In this document: positions 42,660 to 51,421 of the stretch, piece by piece
Position numbering within the stretch: position 1 is the stretch's first letter
Layout: every line of letters begins with the position of its first letter
DNA from: Lactobacillaceae bacterium L1_55_11
GTDB lineage: Bacteria; Bacillota; Bacilli; Lactobacillales; Lactobacillaceae
Direction of reading: 5' to 3'
DNA: 64,000 nt
Assembly (NCBI GenBank): GCA_029433155.1
Contig: JAQYTT010000001.1
Location: 248,001-312,000 of the forward strand
The notes under the pieces: model-generated
What the model was told of the DNA's origin: nothing
Databases searched by the model: none
Seen by the model: the letters and a program-made list of their open reading frames with translations, nothing else
Program-made: the position numbers and the translations under genes

Positions 42660-44381
42660 ATGAAACAGTCAAAGCTATTCATGCCGACGATGCGGGAAGT
42701 GCCGGCCGATGCCGATGTTAAAAGCCACCAATTGCTCTTGAAGGCCGGCTACATCCGGCCCGTGGCGGCGGGGATGTTTTCCTACCTTCCTTTGGCTCAG
42801 CGGGTACTTAATAAGATTGAGGCAATTATCCGTGAAGAGCTAAATGCCATTGATGCCAATGAAATGTCAGTGCCAGAGATTTTACCGGCTGAACTTTGGC
42901 AGCGGTCTGGTCGTTATGAGACCTATGGGCCAGATTTGTACAAGTTTAAAAACCGGCAGCAGCGGGACTTTATCTTGGGTCCCACCCACGAAGAAACCTT
43001 CACTCAATTGATGGCTGATGAAATCAAGTCCTACAAAAAGCTGCCCCTCTTGGTTTACCAAATTCAAACCAAGTTCCGGGATGAGAACCGTCCCCGCTTT
43101 GGCCTGTTGCGGACCCGTGAATTTATCATGGAGGATGGTTACTCCTTTAGTGCAGATCAGGCTGGTCTGGACCAAGCCTTCCACCAGATGGAAAATGCTT
43201 ACGTGAACATTTTCAATCGGATTGGCTTAGATTACCGGATTATTGTTGGTGATGCTGGTGCCATGGGCGGCTCCGATTCTAAGGAGTTCTCAGCCCCTGC
43301 AGCAGCGGGAGAGGACACCATTGTATACTCCGACGCGACTGACTATGCAGCTAACCTGGAAATGGCCAAGGACTTTTATGAGCGCCATCCTGGTGATGAA
43401 GAAGAGGCTGACCTTAAGTTGATTGACACACCTGGGGTCAAGACGATTGAAGCCCTGGCTGAGCATTTGGATGTGCCAGCTGATCAGCTGGTGAAGACCA
43501 TCATGATGAAGACCGATGATGACCAGGTCTTAGCAGTTGTGACGACTGGGGATTTTGAAGTTAACCCGGTTAAGGTTCAGAACTTTGTTGGGGCTAACAG
43601 CGTTGAGATGATGGACGAAGCGGCAGTTAAGGATTTGATGGGTGTTGGCTTTGGTTCAATCGGACCGGTTGACCTACCGGATAATGTCCGTCTCTTAGTT
43701 GATGATCGGGCGGCTGACCTGCAGAATTTTACTGCCGGGGCTAACCATGACGGTCAACACTACCAAAATGTTAACTGGGACCGCGATACCAGTTTAAATC
43801 AAGAAGACGTTAGCGATTTCCGCCTGGCCCGTGAAGGTGACCAGGCCGTCGACCAAAAAGGTCAGCTTAAGTTCACCAAGGGGATTGAGATTGGCCACAT
43901 TTTCAAGCTAGGTACTCGTTATTCTAAAGTCCTAGGCGCCCAAGTTCTGGACGAAAACGGTCGTCAGACTGACATGGTCATGGGTTCTTACGGCATTGGT
44001 GTTTCCCGTCTGCTTAGCGCCTTAGCCGAGCAAAACGGAGACGAGGATGGCCTGGTTTGGCCAGCTAGTGTGGCGCCATTTGACGTGCACATTGTGCCAA
44101 TTAACCTGAAGGATGAGGACCAGGCTAAGATCACGGCCACCCTGGATGAAGCCTTGACTAGTCAGGGCTTGGATGTCTTGGTTGATGACCGGAAGGAACG
44201 GGCAGGGGTCAAGTTCGCCGATGCAGACTTGATTGGCGTGCCAATCCGGGTCACGGTCGGTAAGAAGGCCGCCGAAGAGGTCGTTGAAGTGAAAGTCCGT
44301 GCCAGCCATACTAACTTTGAAATGCGGGTCAGTGAGATTGTTGATTCAGTCAGCGTTTTGCTAGCCGGTGAAAAAGATTAA
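42660..44381 (+). CDS. proS: Prolyl-tRNA synthetase, bacterial type
   Basis: Charges tRNA-Pro. The product has 573 residues. Class II motif 2 is KFRDENRPRFGLLRTREF. An editing insertion domain of about 170 residues follows (about 225-395). Motif 3 is MGSYGIGVSRLLSA. The anticodon-binding domain is C-terminal. ATG 42660 is preferred over the in-frame ATG 42654, which abuts AAGAAGG. It is followed by a terminator that separates it from polC. Confidence 0.96.
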   Translation: MKQSKLFMPTMREVPADADVKSHQLLLKAGYIRPVAAGMFSYLPLAQRVLNKIEAIIREELNAIDANEMSVPEILPAELWQRSGRYETYGPDLYKFKNRQQRDFILGPTHEETFTQLMADEIKSYKKLPLLVYQIQTKFRDENRPRFGLLRTREFIMEDGYSFSADQAGLDQAFHQMENAYVNIFNRIGLDYRIIVGDAGAMGGSDSKEFSAPAAAGEDTIVYSDATDYAANLEMAKDFYERHPGDEEEADLKLIDTPGVKTIEALAEHLDVPADQLVKTIMMKTDDDQVLAVVTTGDFEVNPVKVQNFVGANSVEMMDEAAVKDLMGVGFGSIGPVDLPDNVRLLVDDRAADLQNFTAGANHDGQHYQNVNWDRDTSLNQEDVSDFRLAREGDQAVDQKGQLKFTKGIEIGHIFKLGTRYSKVLGAQVLDENGRQTDMVMGSYGIGVSRLLSALAEQNGDEDGLVWPASVAPFDVHIVPINLKDEDQAKITATLDEALTSQGLDVLVDDRKERAGVKFADADLIGVPIRVTVGKKAAEEVVEVKVRASHTNFEMRVSEIVDSVSVLLAGEKD

Positions 44382-44390
44382 CTGATTGCT

Positions 44391-44417
44391 AAAAAAGCCG
44401 ATTTTATCGGCTTTTTT
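44391..44417 (+). terminator. Terminator between proS and polC
   Basis: A6-GCCGA (44391-44401) pairs with TCGGC-T6 (44407-44417). It lies only 20 bases upstream of the polC ATG and inside the open frame that extends upstream of polC, which rules out an earlier polC start. Confidence 0.88.
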
Positions 44418-44436
44418 AGAGGATATCGGAGGGCTT

Positions 44437-47400
44437 ATGGCCTTAAATAATACAGAACAATTGCAGCAACTGTTAAACCATGTTGGCTTGGCCCCTGAAA
44501 TGCGGACCGCCTTTGAAGGTGGTCAGTTAGAACGGGTCGATGTTGCTCCTAAACGTAGGCAGTGGCACTTTTATGTGCACCTAGCCCGGGTGCTACCGGC
44601 TGAAGTGTATTTGAATTTCAGTCAGGGTCTGGCCAAGGCCTTTACCAATATTGCTCAAACCGAGCTAACCATTGACGTTGACCAACCCAGCACAGATGCA
44701 GACCTAGTAAAGGCTTACTGGTCCCTGGTGTTACAACAGGTTGGTCTAAATCATGCCATTGTGCAACAGCTAAGTGAGGGTAGTCGTTTGGCTAACCAGG
44801 CCAATCAAACCGTCACAGTTGGGGTGGCCAGTAATTTTCTGCTGGGTTCTTTGACCCCAGCCGTTTTGGAACAAATTAGCCAAACCTATCAACAACTTGG
44901 CTTTGCCTCGTTGTCCTTTACCGCCCAGCTGGATGACCAGCTGGCCCAGGAAGTCCAAGACCAGGTCGCCCAGCACCAGGCCCAGGCCCAGGAAAACCTG
45001 AAAAAAGCGATGGCGGCCCAGCAAAAGCAGGCGGCTGCCAGCCAGAGCAGTGACGGCGTACCTCTAAAATTAGGGCGCAACATTGCTAAAAATGCTGAAA
45101 TTACCCCTTTGAAAGAAATTGATGGGGAAGAGAACCGGGTGGTTGTTGAAGGCTACATTTTCAACAAGGACATCCGGGAACTGCGCTCCGGCCGTCAGCT
45201 GCTAACCCTGAAAATTACCGACTACACCAGCTCCATCAGTGCCAAAAAATTCTCGAACAATGCCGGGGATGAGGCCGTTTTTGATGGTCTGGAAACTGGT
45301 ATGTGGGTCCGCTTGAGCGGTAACGTCCAAGAGGATCAGTACGCCCGGGAACTAGTGTTAAATATCTATGACCTGACGGTCATTGACCACCAAAATCGTC
45401 AGGAACCCTATGAAGGTACTGAGCAGCGAATTGAATTGCACGCCCACTCCAATATGTCGGCCATGGACGCTGTGACTGATTTTGACCAGTTGGGTAAGCT
45501 GGCCCACCAGTGGGGTCAGACGGCCCTGGCCGTGGTCGATAACGGCAACGTGCAGGGTTATCCGACGGCTGCTGCAGTTGGCAAGAAAAACGATTTAAAA
45601 ATGATTTATGGCATGGAGGCCAACCTGGTTGAGGATGGTGAACCGATTGCCTTTAACCCAAAGCCAGTTGATTTGCTTGGTGATGACACGACCTACGTGG
45701 CCTTCGATTTGGAGACCACCGGTCTGTCAGCCGTTAGTGACCGGATTATTGAATTATCAGCGGTTAAGATGGAGAAGGGGAACGTCGTTGACAAGTTTTC
45801 CGAGTACATTAACCCTGGTTTTCCACTGTCCGAATTTACAACTAACTTGACTTCGATTACCAATGCCATGGTGGCGGATGCTAAGCCAGAACAGACGGTG
45901 ATTGACTCCTTCAGGAAGTGGGCTGGCGACAGTGTCCTAATTGGCCACAACGTCACCTTCGATGTTGATTTCATGAATGCGACCTACGCCCGCTACGACG
46001 AACCTGGCATCCAAAACCCAGTCATTGATACCCTGTCGATGACCCGCTGGCTCTACCCAGACTTTAAGTCTTATCGGCTGGGGACCCTGGCCAAGCGCTT
46101 TAACATTAATTTGGAACAGGCCCATCGGGCCATCTTTGATGCGGAAACGACCGGGCATCTAGGCTGGAAGCTCATCAAAGAGGCCAACGAACGTTATGGC
46201 GTAGAGCGCCATGACCAGCTTAACCAGCATATGACTGATGGGGCCGCCTGGAAGCACGGTCGGCCGGTTCATGCCACCCTCCTGGTTAAAAATGCCCAGG
46301 GTCTCAAAAACCTGTACAAGTTAGTCTCGAAATCCAACGTCGACTACTTCGCTAAGATTCCGCGGATTCCACGTTCAGTCTTGGATCGTTACCGGGATGG
46401 CCTTTTGGTCGGTAGTGGGGACACGGATGGTGATGTAATTGTGACCCTGATTGAAAAGGGTTACCAGGCGGCCTTGAAGAAGGCTCGTTACTACGATTAC
46501 CTAGAAATCCAGCCCCTGGAAAACTACCAACCGATGCTGGCGACGGCCCTGATTGCCAATCCGGCCAAGTTAAAAGAAATCCTGACCGAAATGGTCGCCA
46601 TCGGAAAAGAGTTGGACAAGCCCGTTGTGGTCACCGGGGATGTGAAATACACCAACCCCGAGGATAAGATTTACCGAGACATTCTGATTGGGACGCAGCC
46701 TGGTAATCCCTTGAATCGGACCGGGCTACCTGAGGTTTACTTTAAGACGACCCAGGCCCTTTTGGATGAATTTGAATTCTTGGGTGACCAGGAAGCCAAG
46801 GCAGTAGTAATTGACAACACCCATGTCATTGCGGATCAGTTAGACGATGTAACGCCACTGAAATCCGGTTCTTATCCCCCTAACATTCCTGGTGCCGGGG
46901 ATGAACTCCGCAAAAAGACCCTGGCATCTGCCAAGGAAATGTATGGCGACCCCTTGCCAAGCTTGATCTTAGACCGGATTAACCAGGAACTGGATGCCAT
47001 CATCGGGAACGGTTTCGCGCCGCACTACATGATTGCCCAGCGCCTGGTAGCCAAGTCCAACAAGGACGGCTACCTGGTTGGTTCCCGAGGTTCGGTCGGC
47101 TCATCCTTGGTGGCGACCCTGTCTGGTATTACCGAGGTTAATCCGCTGCCACCACATTACCGTTCCAAGCACGGGGACTACTTTGAATTAGCTGACTCCC
47201 AGCAGTACGGTTCTGGCTATGATCTGCCTCCAAAAGAGGACCCTAACCATCCCGGCGAAATGCTGATTGGGGATGGGCAAAATATCCCCTTTGAAACCTT
47301 CATGGGCTTCACTGGAAACAAGGTCCCCGATATCGATTTGAACTTTTCCGGCGACTACCAGCCCATTGCCCATAACTACATGAAGGTGATGTTTGGTGAG

Positions 47401-48753
47401 CACAATGTTTACCGGGCTGGGACGATTGCGACCGTGGCAGAGAAAACGGCCTTTGGTTACGTGAAGGCCTTTGAACGCGACCATGACTACCAGTACCGCG
47501 GCGCCGAAGTGGAACGTCTGGCCCAGGGTGTAACTGGCGTTAAACGGACCACTGGTCAGCATCCGGGCGGTATCCTGATCGTGCCCCGCGAATACGAGGT
47601 CTATGACTTCACGCCGGTCCAATATCCAGCCGATGATCAGAATTCGCTCTGGCAAACGACCCACATGGATTACCATGCCATCCACGATAATTTGTTGAAG
47701 ATGGATATCCTAGGTCACGATGATCCCACCATGGTCCGGACCTTAAAGGATATGTCCGGGATTGATCCCCAGACAATTCCGGCTAACGATCCCGGCGTGA
47801 TTTCGCTCTTTACCTCAACTGAGGCCCTAGGGGTTACGCCCGAACAAATCTACTCTAAAACTGGGACCTTGGGCCTGCCCGAATTTGGGACCGGCTTTGT
47901 CCGTAACATGCTAGAAGACACCCAACCCCACTCTTATTCCGAGCTTCTTCAGATTTCCGGCCTGTCCCACGGGACCGATGTTTGGCTGGGCAACGCCCAG
48001 GAACTAATTAAGGAGGGGACGGCCACGATTAGTTCGGTGATTGGAACCCGAGATAAGATCATGACCGACTTGATTGGCTGGGGTCTGCCCGCCGAGGATG
48101 CCTTTAACATTATGGAAAAGGTCCGGAAGGGTAAGGGGATTACCGACGAGTACCAGGCCCTGATGCGGGAAAAGGGGGTACCGGAGTGGTACATTGATTC
48201 CTGCTTAAAGATTAAGTATATGTTCCCCCGGGCCCACGCTGCGGCCTACGTTTTGATGGCCCTGCGGATTGCCTACTTCAAGGTTTACTTCCCAACGATT
48301 TACTATGCGACCTACTTCTCCGTCCGGGCCGATGCCTTTGACATTGTCAGCATGAGTCGGGGTAAGGAAGCCACTAAGGCGGCCATTGCCCGCTTGCGCA
48401 GTCTTGGTAATGACGCAACGGTTGGTGATCGTAACCTGTTAACCGTGATGGAAATGGCCAACGAGGCCCTAGAACGGGGCATCACCTTTGCCATGGTTGA
48501 CCTGGAACGTTCCCAGGCCACCGAGTGGGTCATTGAGGATAATACCCTGATCCCGCCGTTTTCAGCGGTACCGGGCTTGGGTGATAACGTGGCCCGGCAG
48601 ATTGTGACCGCCCGGGCGGAACAGGACTTTATTAGTAAGGAAGATATGAAGAAGCGGGGCCATGTTTCCCAAACGATTATCGACTTTTTGAGCCAGCACT
48701 CGGTCCTAAACGACCTGCCAGATGAAAACCAGTTGAGTCTGTTTGATTTCTAG
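44437..48753 (+). CDS. polC: DNA polymerase III alpha subunit, PolC type
   Basis: The replicative polymerase of low-GC Gram-positives. ATG 44437 follows TCGGAGGGCTT and gives 1438 residues, the usual length. Order: N-terminal domains, an OB fold (about 205-325), the split PHP domain beginning ELHAHSNMSAMD, an inserted DnaQ-like 3'-5' exonuclease (FDLETTGLS and later HRAIFDAETTGHL), then the polymerase core with GSRGSVGSSLVATL and PDIDLNFSGDYQ. The C-terminal part has FPRAHAAAYVLMA. The preceding terminator may limit read-through from proS; polC may depend on leaky termination or a weak promoter I could not identify. Confidence 0.97.
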   Translation: MALNNTEQLQQLLNHVGLAPEMRTAFEGGQLERVDVAPKRRQWHFYVHLARVLPAEVYLNFSQGLAKAFTNIAQTELTIDVDQPSTDADLVKAYWSLVLQQVGLNHAIVQQLSEGSRLANQANQTVTVGVASNFLLGSLTPAVLEQISQTYQQLGFASLSFTAQLDDQLAQEVQDQVAQHQAQAQENLKKAMAAQQKQAAASQSSDGVPLKLGRNIAKNAEITPLKEIDGEENRVVVEGYIFNKDIRELRSGRQLLTLKITDYTSSISAKKFSNNAGDEAVFDGLETGMWVRLSGNVQEDQYARELVLNIYDLTVIDHQNRQEPYEGTEQRIELHAHSNMSAMDAVTDFDQLGKLAHQWGQTALAVVDNGNVQGYPTAAAVGKKNDLKMIYGMEANLVEDGEPIAFNPKPVDLLGDDTTYVAFDLETTGLSAVSDRIIELSAVKMEKGNVVDKFSEYINPGFPLSEFTTNLTSITNAMVADAKPEQTVIDSFRKWAGDSVLIGHNVTFDVDFMNATYARYDEPGIQNPVIDTLSMTRWLYPDFKSYRLGTLAKRFNINLEQAHRAIFDAETTGHLGWKLIKEANERYGVERHDQLNQHMTDGAAWKHGRPVHATLLVKNAQGLKNLYKLVSKSNVDYFAKIPRIPRSVLDRYRDGLLVGSGDTDGDVIVTLIEKGYQAALKKARYYDYLEIQPLENYQPMLATALIANPAKLKEILTEMVAIGKELDKPVVVTGDVKYTNPEDKIYRDILIGTQPGNPLNRTGLPEVYFKTTQALLDEFEFLGDQEAKAVVIDNTHVIADQLDDVTPLKSGSYPPNIPGAGDELRKKTLASAKEMYGDPLPSLILDRINQELDAIIGNGFAPHYMIAQRLVAKSNKDGYLVGSRGSVGSSLVATLSGITEVNPLPPHYRSKHGDYFELADSQQYGSGYDLPPKEDPNHPGEMLIGDGQNIPFETFMGFTGNKVPDIDLNFSGDYQPIAHNYMKVMFGEHNVYRAGTIATVAEKTAFGYVKAFERDHDYQYRGAEVERLAQGVTGVKRTTGQHPGGILIVPREYEVYDFTPVQYPADDQNSLWQTTHMDYHAIHDNLLKMDILGHDDPTMVRTLKDMSGIDPQTIPANDPGVISLFTSTEALGVTPEQIYSKTGTLGLPEFGTGFVRNMLEDTQPHSYSELLQISGLSHGTDVWLGNAQELIKEGTATISSVIGTRDKIMTDLIGWGLPAEDAFNIMEKVRKGKGITDEYQALMREKGVPEWYIDSCLKIKYMFPRAHAAAYVLMALRIAYFKVYFPTIYYATYFSVRADAFDIVSMSRGKEATKAAIARLRSLGNDATVGDRNLLTVMEMANEALERGITFAMVDLERSQATEWVIEDNTLIPPFSAVPGLGDNVARQIVTARAEQDFISKEDMKKRGHVSQTIIDFLSQHSVLNDLPDENQLSLFDF

Positions 48754-48770
48754 GACCTAGCAAAGATAGA

Positions 48771-48801
48771 GAGAGGAGCGTCAAGCGGTTGACGGCGTTA
48801 T
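48771..48801 (+). promoter_or_regulatory. Shine-Dalgarno separated from start codon by a hairpin
   Basis: GAGAGGAG (48771-48778) is 23 bases from ATG 48802, too far for normal initiation. CGTCAA (48779-48784) and TTGACG (48789-48794) form a hairpin between them. With these 16 bases folded away the spacing becomes 7. An in-frame TGA at 48790-48792 excludes an upstream start. Confidence 0.6.
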
Positions 48802-50253
48802 ATGGAAAAGTTTTTTAAGTTATCAGAAAATCACACCACGGTTCGCCGGGAAGTCATTGGTGGCTTAACCACCTTTGTCTCCATGGCCTACATTTTCTTC
48901 TTGAACCCGCAAATTTTGGGTCAGGCGGGCATTCCCGCTGCCGCAGTCTTCTTGGCCGCCATTATCGTGGCCATCTTTGGTACGGTGCTGATGGGGCTCT
49001 TTGCCAACGTGCCCTTTGCCCTGGCACCTGGGATTGGGATGCAGGCCTATTTCACCTATACCATCGTTTTTGGCTTTGGATTCAAGTGGCAGCAGGCCTT
49101 GGCGATAGTCTTTCTGGTCGGCTTAGTCGACATTGTCATTACCCTGACCCACGGTCGACGGGCAATTGTGAAGGGCATTCCAGCTGAATTGAAGGCGGCC
49201 ATTGGTGGTGGAATTGGGATGTTTGTCACCTATATTGGACTTAAGAATGCCGGTTTCATCAATTTCATAGTTGATGGCGCTAACATTTTGACCTTGAATG
49301 GTAAAGCCTACCACGGTGGGGCGACTGGTTCGGTTGATTCAATCTTGGCTAACGGGGGCGTTACGCCGGAATTAACCAAGTTTAACCAGGCACCGGTCTT
49401 GCTGGCCTTAATTGGCCTGATTATCCTGGTAATCTTGGTCATCCGTAAGGTGCCCGGCGCCTTTCTGATTGCCCTGGTTGCGACCACTTTAATCGGCATT
49501 CCAATGGGGGTTACCCAGACCCATATCGGTGCCGGAACCTCCTTAGCCAGTTCCTTTAAGGACCTTGGCGGTGTCTTCGGCCAAGCCTTTGGTTCGGCCG
49601 GGATGGGCAGTCTCTTTAACAACTGGAGCCACACGGCCCTAGCCTTAATTACGGTCTTTGCCATGGGGCTGACCGGTCTCTTTGATGCCATTGGTACCCT
49701 GATTGGGATTGGAAACCAGACGGGGATTTTCTCTAAGGAAGACCAACATGCCTTTGAAAACGAACGAGGCTTCCAGTCCAAGATGGACCGGGCCCTGGTC
49801 GTTGACACCTTCACCACGACCCTGGCCGGTGTGGTGGGCACTTCTAATACAACGACCTTCATTGAATCAGCAACCGGGGTGGCCGCCGGTGCCCGCACCG
49901 GTCTGGCCAACCTGGTCACAGCGATTGGCTTTGCCCTGATGGTCTTTCTGGCACCCTGGGTTGGCGTTGTGCCAACCGCCGCTACCGCACCACTGCTAAT
50001 CCTCGTGGGAATTATGATGATGGGGGAGTTCCGTAAGATTGCCTGGGACAACTTAGAAATTGCCCTACCAGCTTTCTTCACCTCCATCTTCATGGCTTTC
50101 TCTTACTCGATTTCTTATGGAATTGCGGCCGGTTTTCTCTTCTTTATCCTGGTCAAGCTTGTCTTGGGTAAGTGGCGGGAAATTTCGCCGGTGCTGGTCA
50201 TCGTTTCGGCCTTCTTCCTAGTTAACTTTGTGATTTTAGCCCTGATGAAATAA
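48802..50253 (+). CDS. NCS2 family purine permease (adenine/guanine/hypoxanthine type)
   Basis: A 483-residue transporter of the AzgA/PbuG/PbuO group with 12-14 hydrophobic segments. The start MEKFFKLSENHTTVRREVIG is the typical N-terminus, and FALAPGIGMQAYF and TSNTTTFIESATGVAAGARTGL are the signature regions. It takes up purine bases, probably guanine/hypoxanthine or adenine. Initiation appears to use a Shine-Dalgarno set apart by a hairpin. It lies 48 bases after polC and ends in a very strong terminator. Confidence 0.93.
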   Translation: MEKFFKLSENHTTVRREVIGGLTTFVSMAYIFFLNPQILGQAGIPAAAVFLAAIIVAIFGTVLMGLFANVPFALAPGIGMQAYFTYTIVFGFGFKWQQALAIVFLVGLVDIVITLTHGRRAIVKGIPAELKAAIGGGIGMFVTYIGLKNAGFINFIVDGANILTLNGKAYHGGATGSVDSILANGGVTPELTKFNQAPVLLALIGLIILVILVIRKVPGAFLIALVATTLIGIPMGVTQTHIGAGTSLASSFKDLGGVFGQAFGSAGMGSLFNNWSHTALALITVFAMGLTGLFDAIGTLIGIGNQTGIFSKEDQHAFENERGFQSKMDRALVVDTFTTTLAGVVGTSNTTTFIESATGVAAGARTGLANLVTAIGFALMVFLAPWVGVVPTAATAPLLILVGIMMMGEFRKIAWDNLEIALPAFFTSIFMAFSYSISYGIAAGFLFFILVKLVLGKWREISPVLVIVSAFFLVNFVILALMK

Positions 50254-50256
50254 GTC

Positions 50257-50293
50257 AAAACAGCGCCCGACTAAAGCAGTCGGGCGCTGTTTT
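50257..50293 (+). terminator. Strong terminator of the purine permease gene
   Basis: A 16-bp perfect stem, AAAACAGCGCCCGACT with AGTCGGGCGCTGTTTT, over a 5-base loop. Confidence 0.93.
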
Positions 50294-50306
50294 ACTAGGG
50301 GGAATT

Positions 50307-50315
50307 TGGTATACT
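50307..50315 (+). promoter_or_regulatory. Extended -10 promoter giving a probably leaderless transcript
   Basis: TGGTATACT ends 6 bases before ATG 50322, so the expected transcription start falls at or beside the start codon. Confidence 0.6.
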
Positions 50316-50321
50316 AACACT

Positions 50322-50531
50322 ATGAAAACTGGCACAGTAAAAATTTGGCAAAAAGACCGCGGTTACGGTTATATCACCCCCGATGACGGGAGCGACGATG
50401 TGTACGTGCACTTTAACGGCATCGCGGGCGAAGGCTTCAAGCGCCTGATTCCAGGCGAGAAGGTCTCCTACGTCCTGGTGCAGGGATTGGATGCCTTCCA
50501 GGCCGCCCGGGTAAAACCGCTGGAGGACTGA
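50322..50531 (+). CDS. Cold-shock-domain protein, diverged
   Basis: A 69-residue OB-fold protein similar to CspA in length and order. RNP1 is RGYGYI (13-18) instead of KGFGFI and RNP2 is VYVHF (27-31); the usual KWFN at residues 7-10 is KIWQ. RNA-binding aromatic residues are mostly kept but exchanged Phe to Tyr. No Shine-Dalgarno lies at a usable distance, and the promoter sits directly upstream. It is the first gene of a tightly packed run with the Nudix hydrolase, a small membrane protein and mtnN. Confidence 0.85.
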   Translation: MKTGTVKIWQKDRGYGYITPDDGSDDVYVHFNGIAGEGFKRLIPGEKVSYVLVQGLDAFQAARVKPLED

Positions 50532-50534
50532 TCA

Positions 50535-51119
50535 ATGACAGCTGAACCAGAAAAGGTTTTAAGCCAGAAAACGGTCTATCAAGGTCCGATTTTTTCAGTC
50601 CAACAAGAGCTGGTCGCCTTACCTAATCGAAATGAAACCGCCCAGCGGGACATTGTCCATCATGGACCCAGTGTCGTAATCTTGCCCCTTTTGGACGCCG
50701 ACCACGCCCTGATGGTGCGTCAGTGGCGCGCCCCGGTGGCTGAGGTAGTCGATGAATTTCCAGCCGGTAAGCTCGATAGCCGGGATGCAGGGGATGCCCA
50801 TCAGGCTGTCATTCGTGAGTTAAACGAGGAACTGCGGGTTAAGCCCCAGCAGTTGACCCGGGCCTTTTCTTTTTATCAGGCGGTGGGCTTTTCCGATGGC
50901 GAAATGTCTTTATGGGTCGCGCAGGGATTAGATAAGTTACCGGTTAAGGACCAAGACGAGCAAGACTGGGATGAGAACCTGGACGTTGAAAAAGTGACCT
51001 TTGACCAACTTGGTCAGTGGCTGGCTAGTGGCCGTCTAAAAGATCAAAAATCAATTATGGCCTATCTATACTGGGCCCAGCTAAGGAGACAAGATGCCGG
51101 AGAAGAATTCATTCTTTAA
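50535..51119 (+). CDS. Nudix hydrolase, ADP-ribose pyrophosphatase type
   Basis: A 194-residue protein of the NudF group, which splits ADP-ribose to AMP and ribose-5-phosphate. The upstream AGK of EFPAGKL (75-80) and the metal-binding RELNEEL (94-100, with Glu95, Glu98, Glu99) are clear. The Nudix box deviates: two extra residues lie between the first Gly and the RE pair, and the last Gly is Arg101. Activity is still likely. GGAGG lies in the end of the preceding gene, and the next gene overlaps this one by 26 bases. Confidence 0.88.
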   Translation: MTAEPEKVLSQKTVYQGPIFSVQQELVALPNRNETAQRDIVHHGPSVVILPLLDADHALMVRQWRAPVAEVVDEFPAGKLDSRDAGDAHQAVIRELNEELRVKPQQLTRAFSFYQAVGFSDGEMSLWVAQGLDKLPVKDQDEQDWDENLDVEKVTFDQLGQWLASGRLKDQKSIMAYLYWAQLRRQDAGEEFIL

Positions 51120-51399
51120 GCGTCACCAGATTGAAGCCGACAAGCGGCAGCGGATGAAGGCTCGGCAAAAGGTGGAGCGGGAATACGCCCGCCAACACCC
51201 CAAAACCATTGAGGTCGTTGAACCGGAAAACCGGTCTGAAATGCGTCTGACCCATCACGGCCGTTTTGAAATGGGTTCTGATGGGCAGTTGACGACCAAG
51301 GGCAAGACCGACCGCCTATCCTATCGCTATAACTGGGCGATGATTATTTTAGGGGTCATGATTGTCATCCTTTACCTTTATTTCTTTTTCGTAAACTAA
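51094..51399 (+). CDS. Small membrane protein with C-terminal anchor
   Basis: I do not recognise a named family. The 101-residue protein has a very basic, helical N-terminal half (RHQIEADKRQRMKARQKVER), a polar middle and one hydrophobic segment at about 80-98, so a cytoplasmic domain tail-anchored in the membrane. It overlaps the Nudix gene by 26 bases and has AAGGAG 5 bases before its ATG, which supports it being real. It precedes mtnN by 22 bases in the same run. Confidence 0.75.
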   Translation: MPEKNSFFKRHQIEADKRQRMKARQKVEREYARQHPKTIEVVEPENRSEMRLTHHGRFEMGSDGQLTTKGKTDRLSYRYNWAMIILGVMIVILYLYFFFVN

Positions 51400-51421
51400 G
51401 TTAAGTAGGAGCAGGTTAACC

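Noticed and set aside
44386-44436. Longer PolC start
   Set aside because: The extension runs through an intrinsic terminator and the ribosome-binding site.
49308-50093. Minus-strand open frame of 261 codons inside the purine permease gene
   Set aside because: Arg/Pro/Lys-rich translation mirrors the codon pattern of the membrane protein on the other strand; no start signal.
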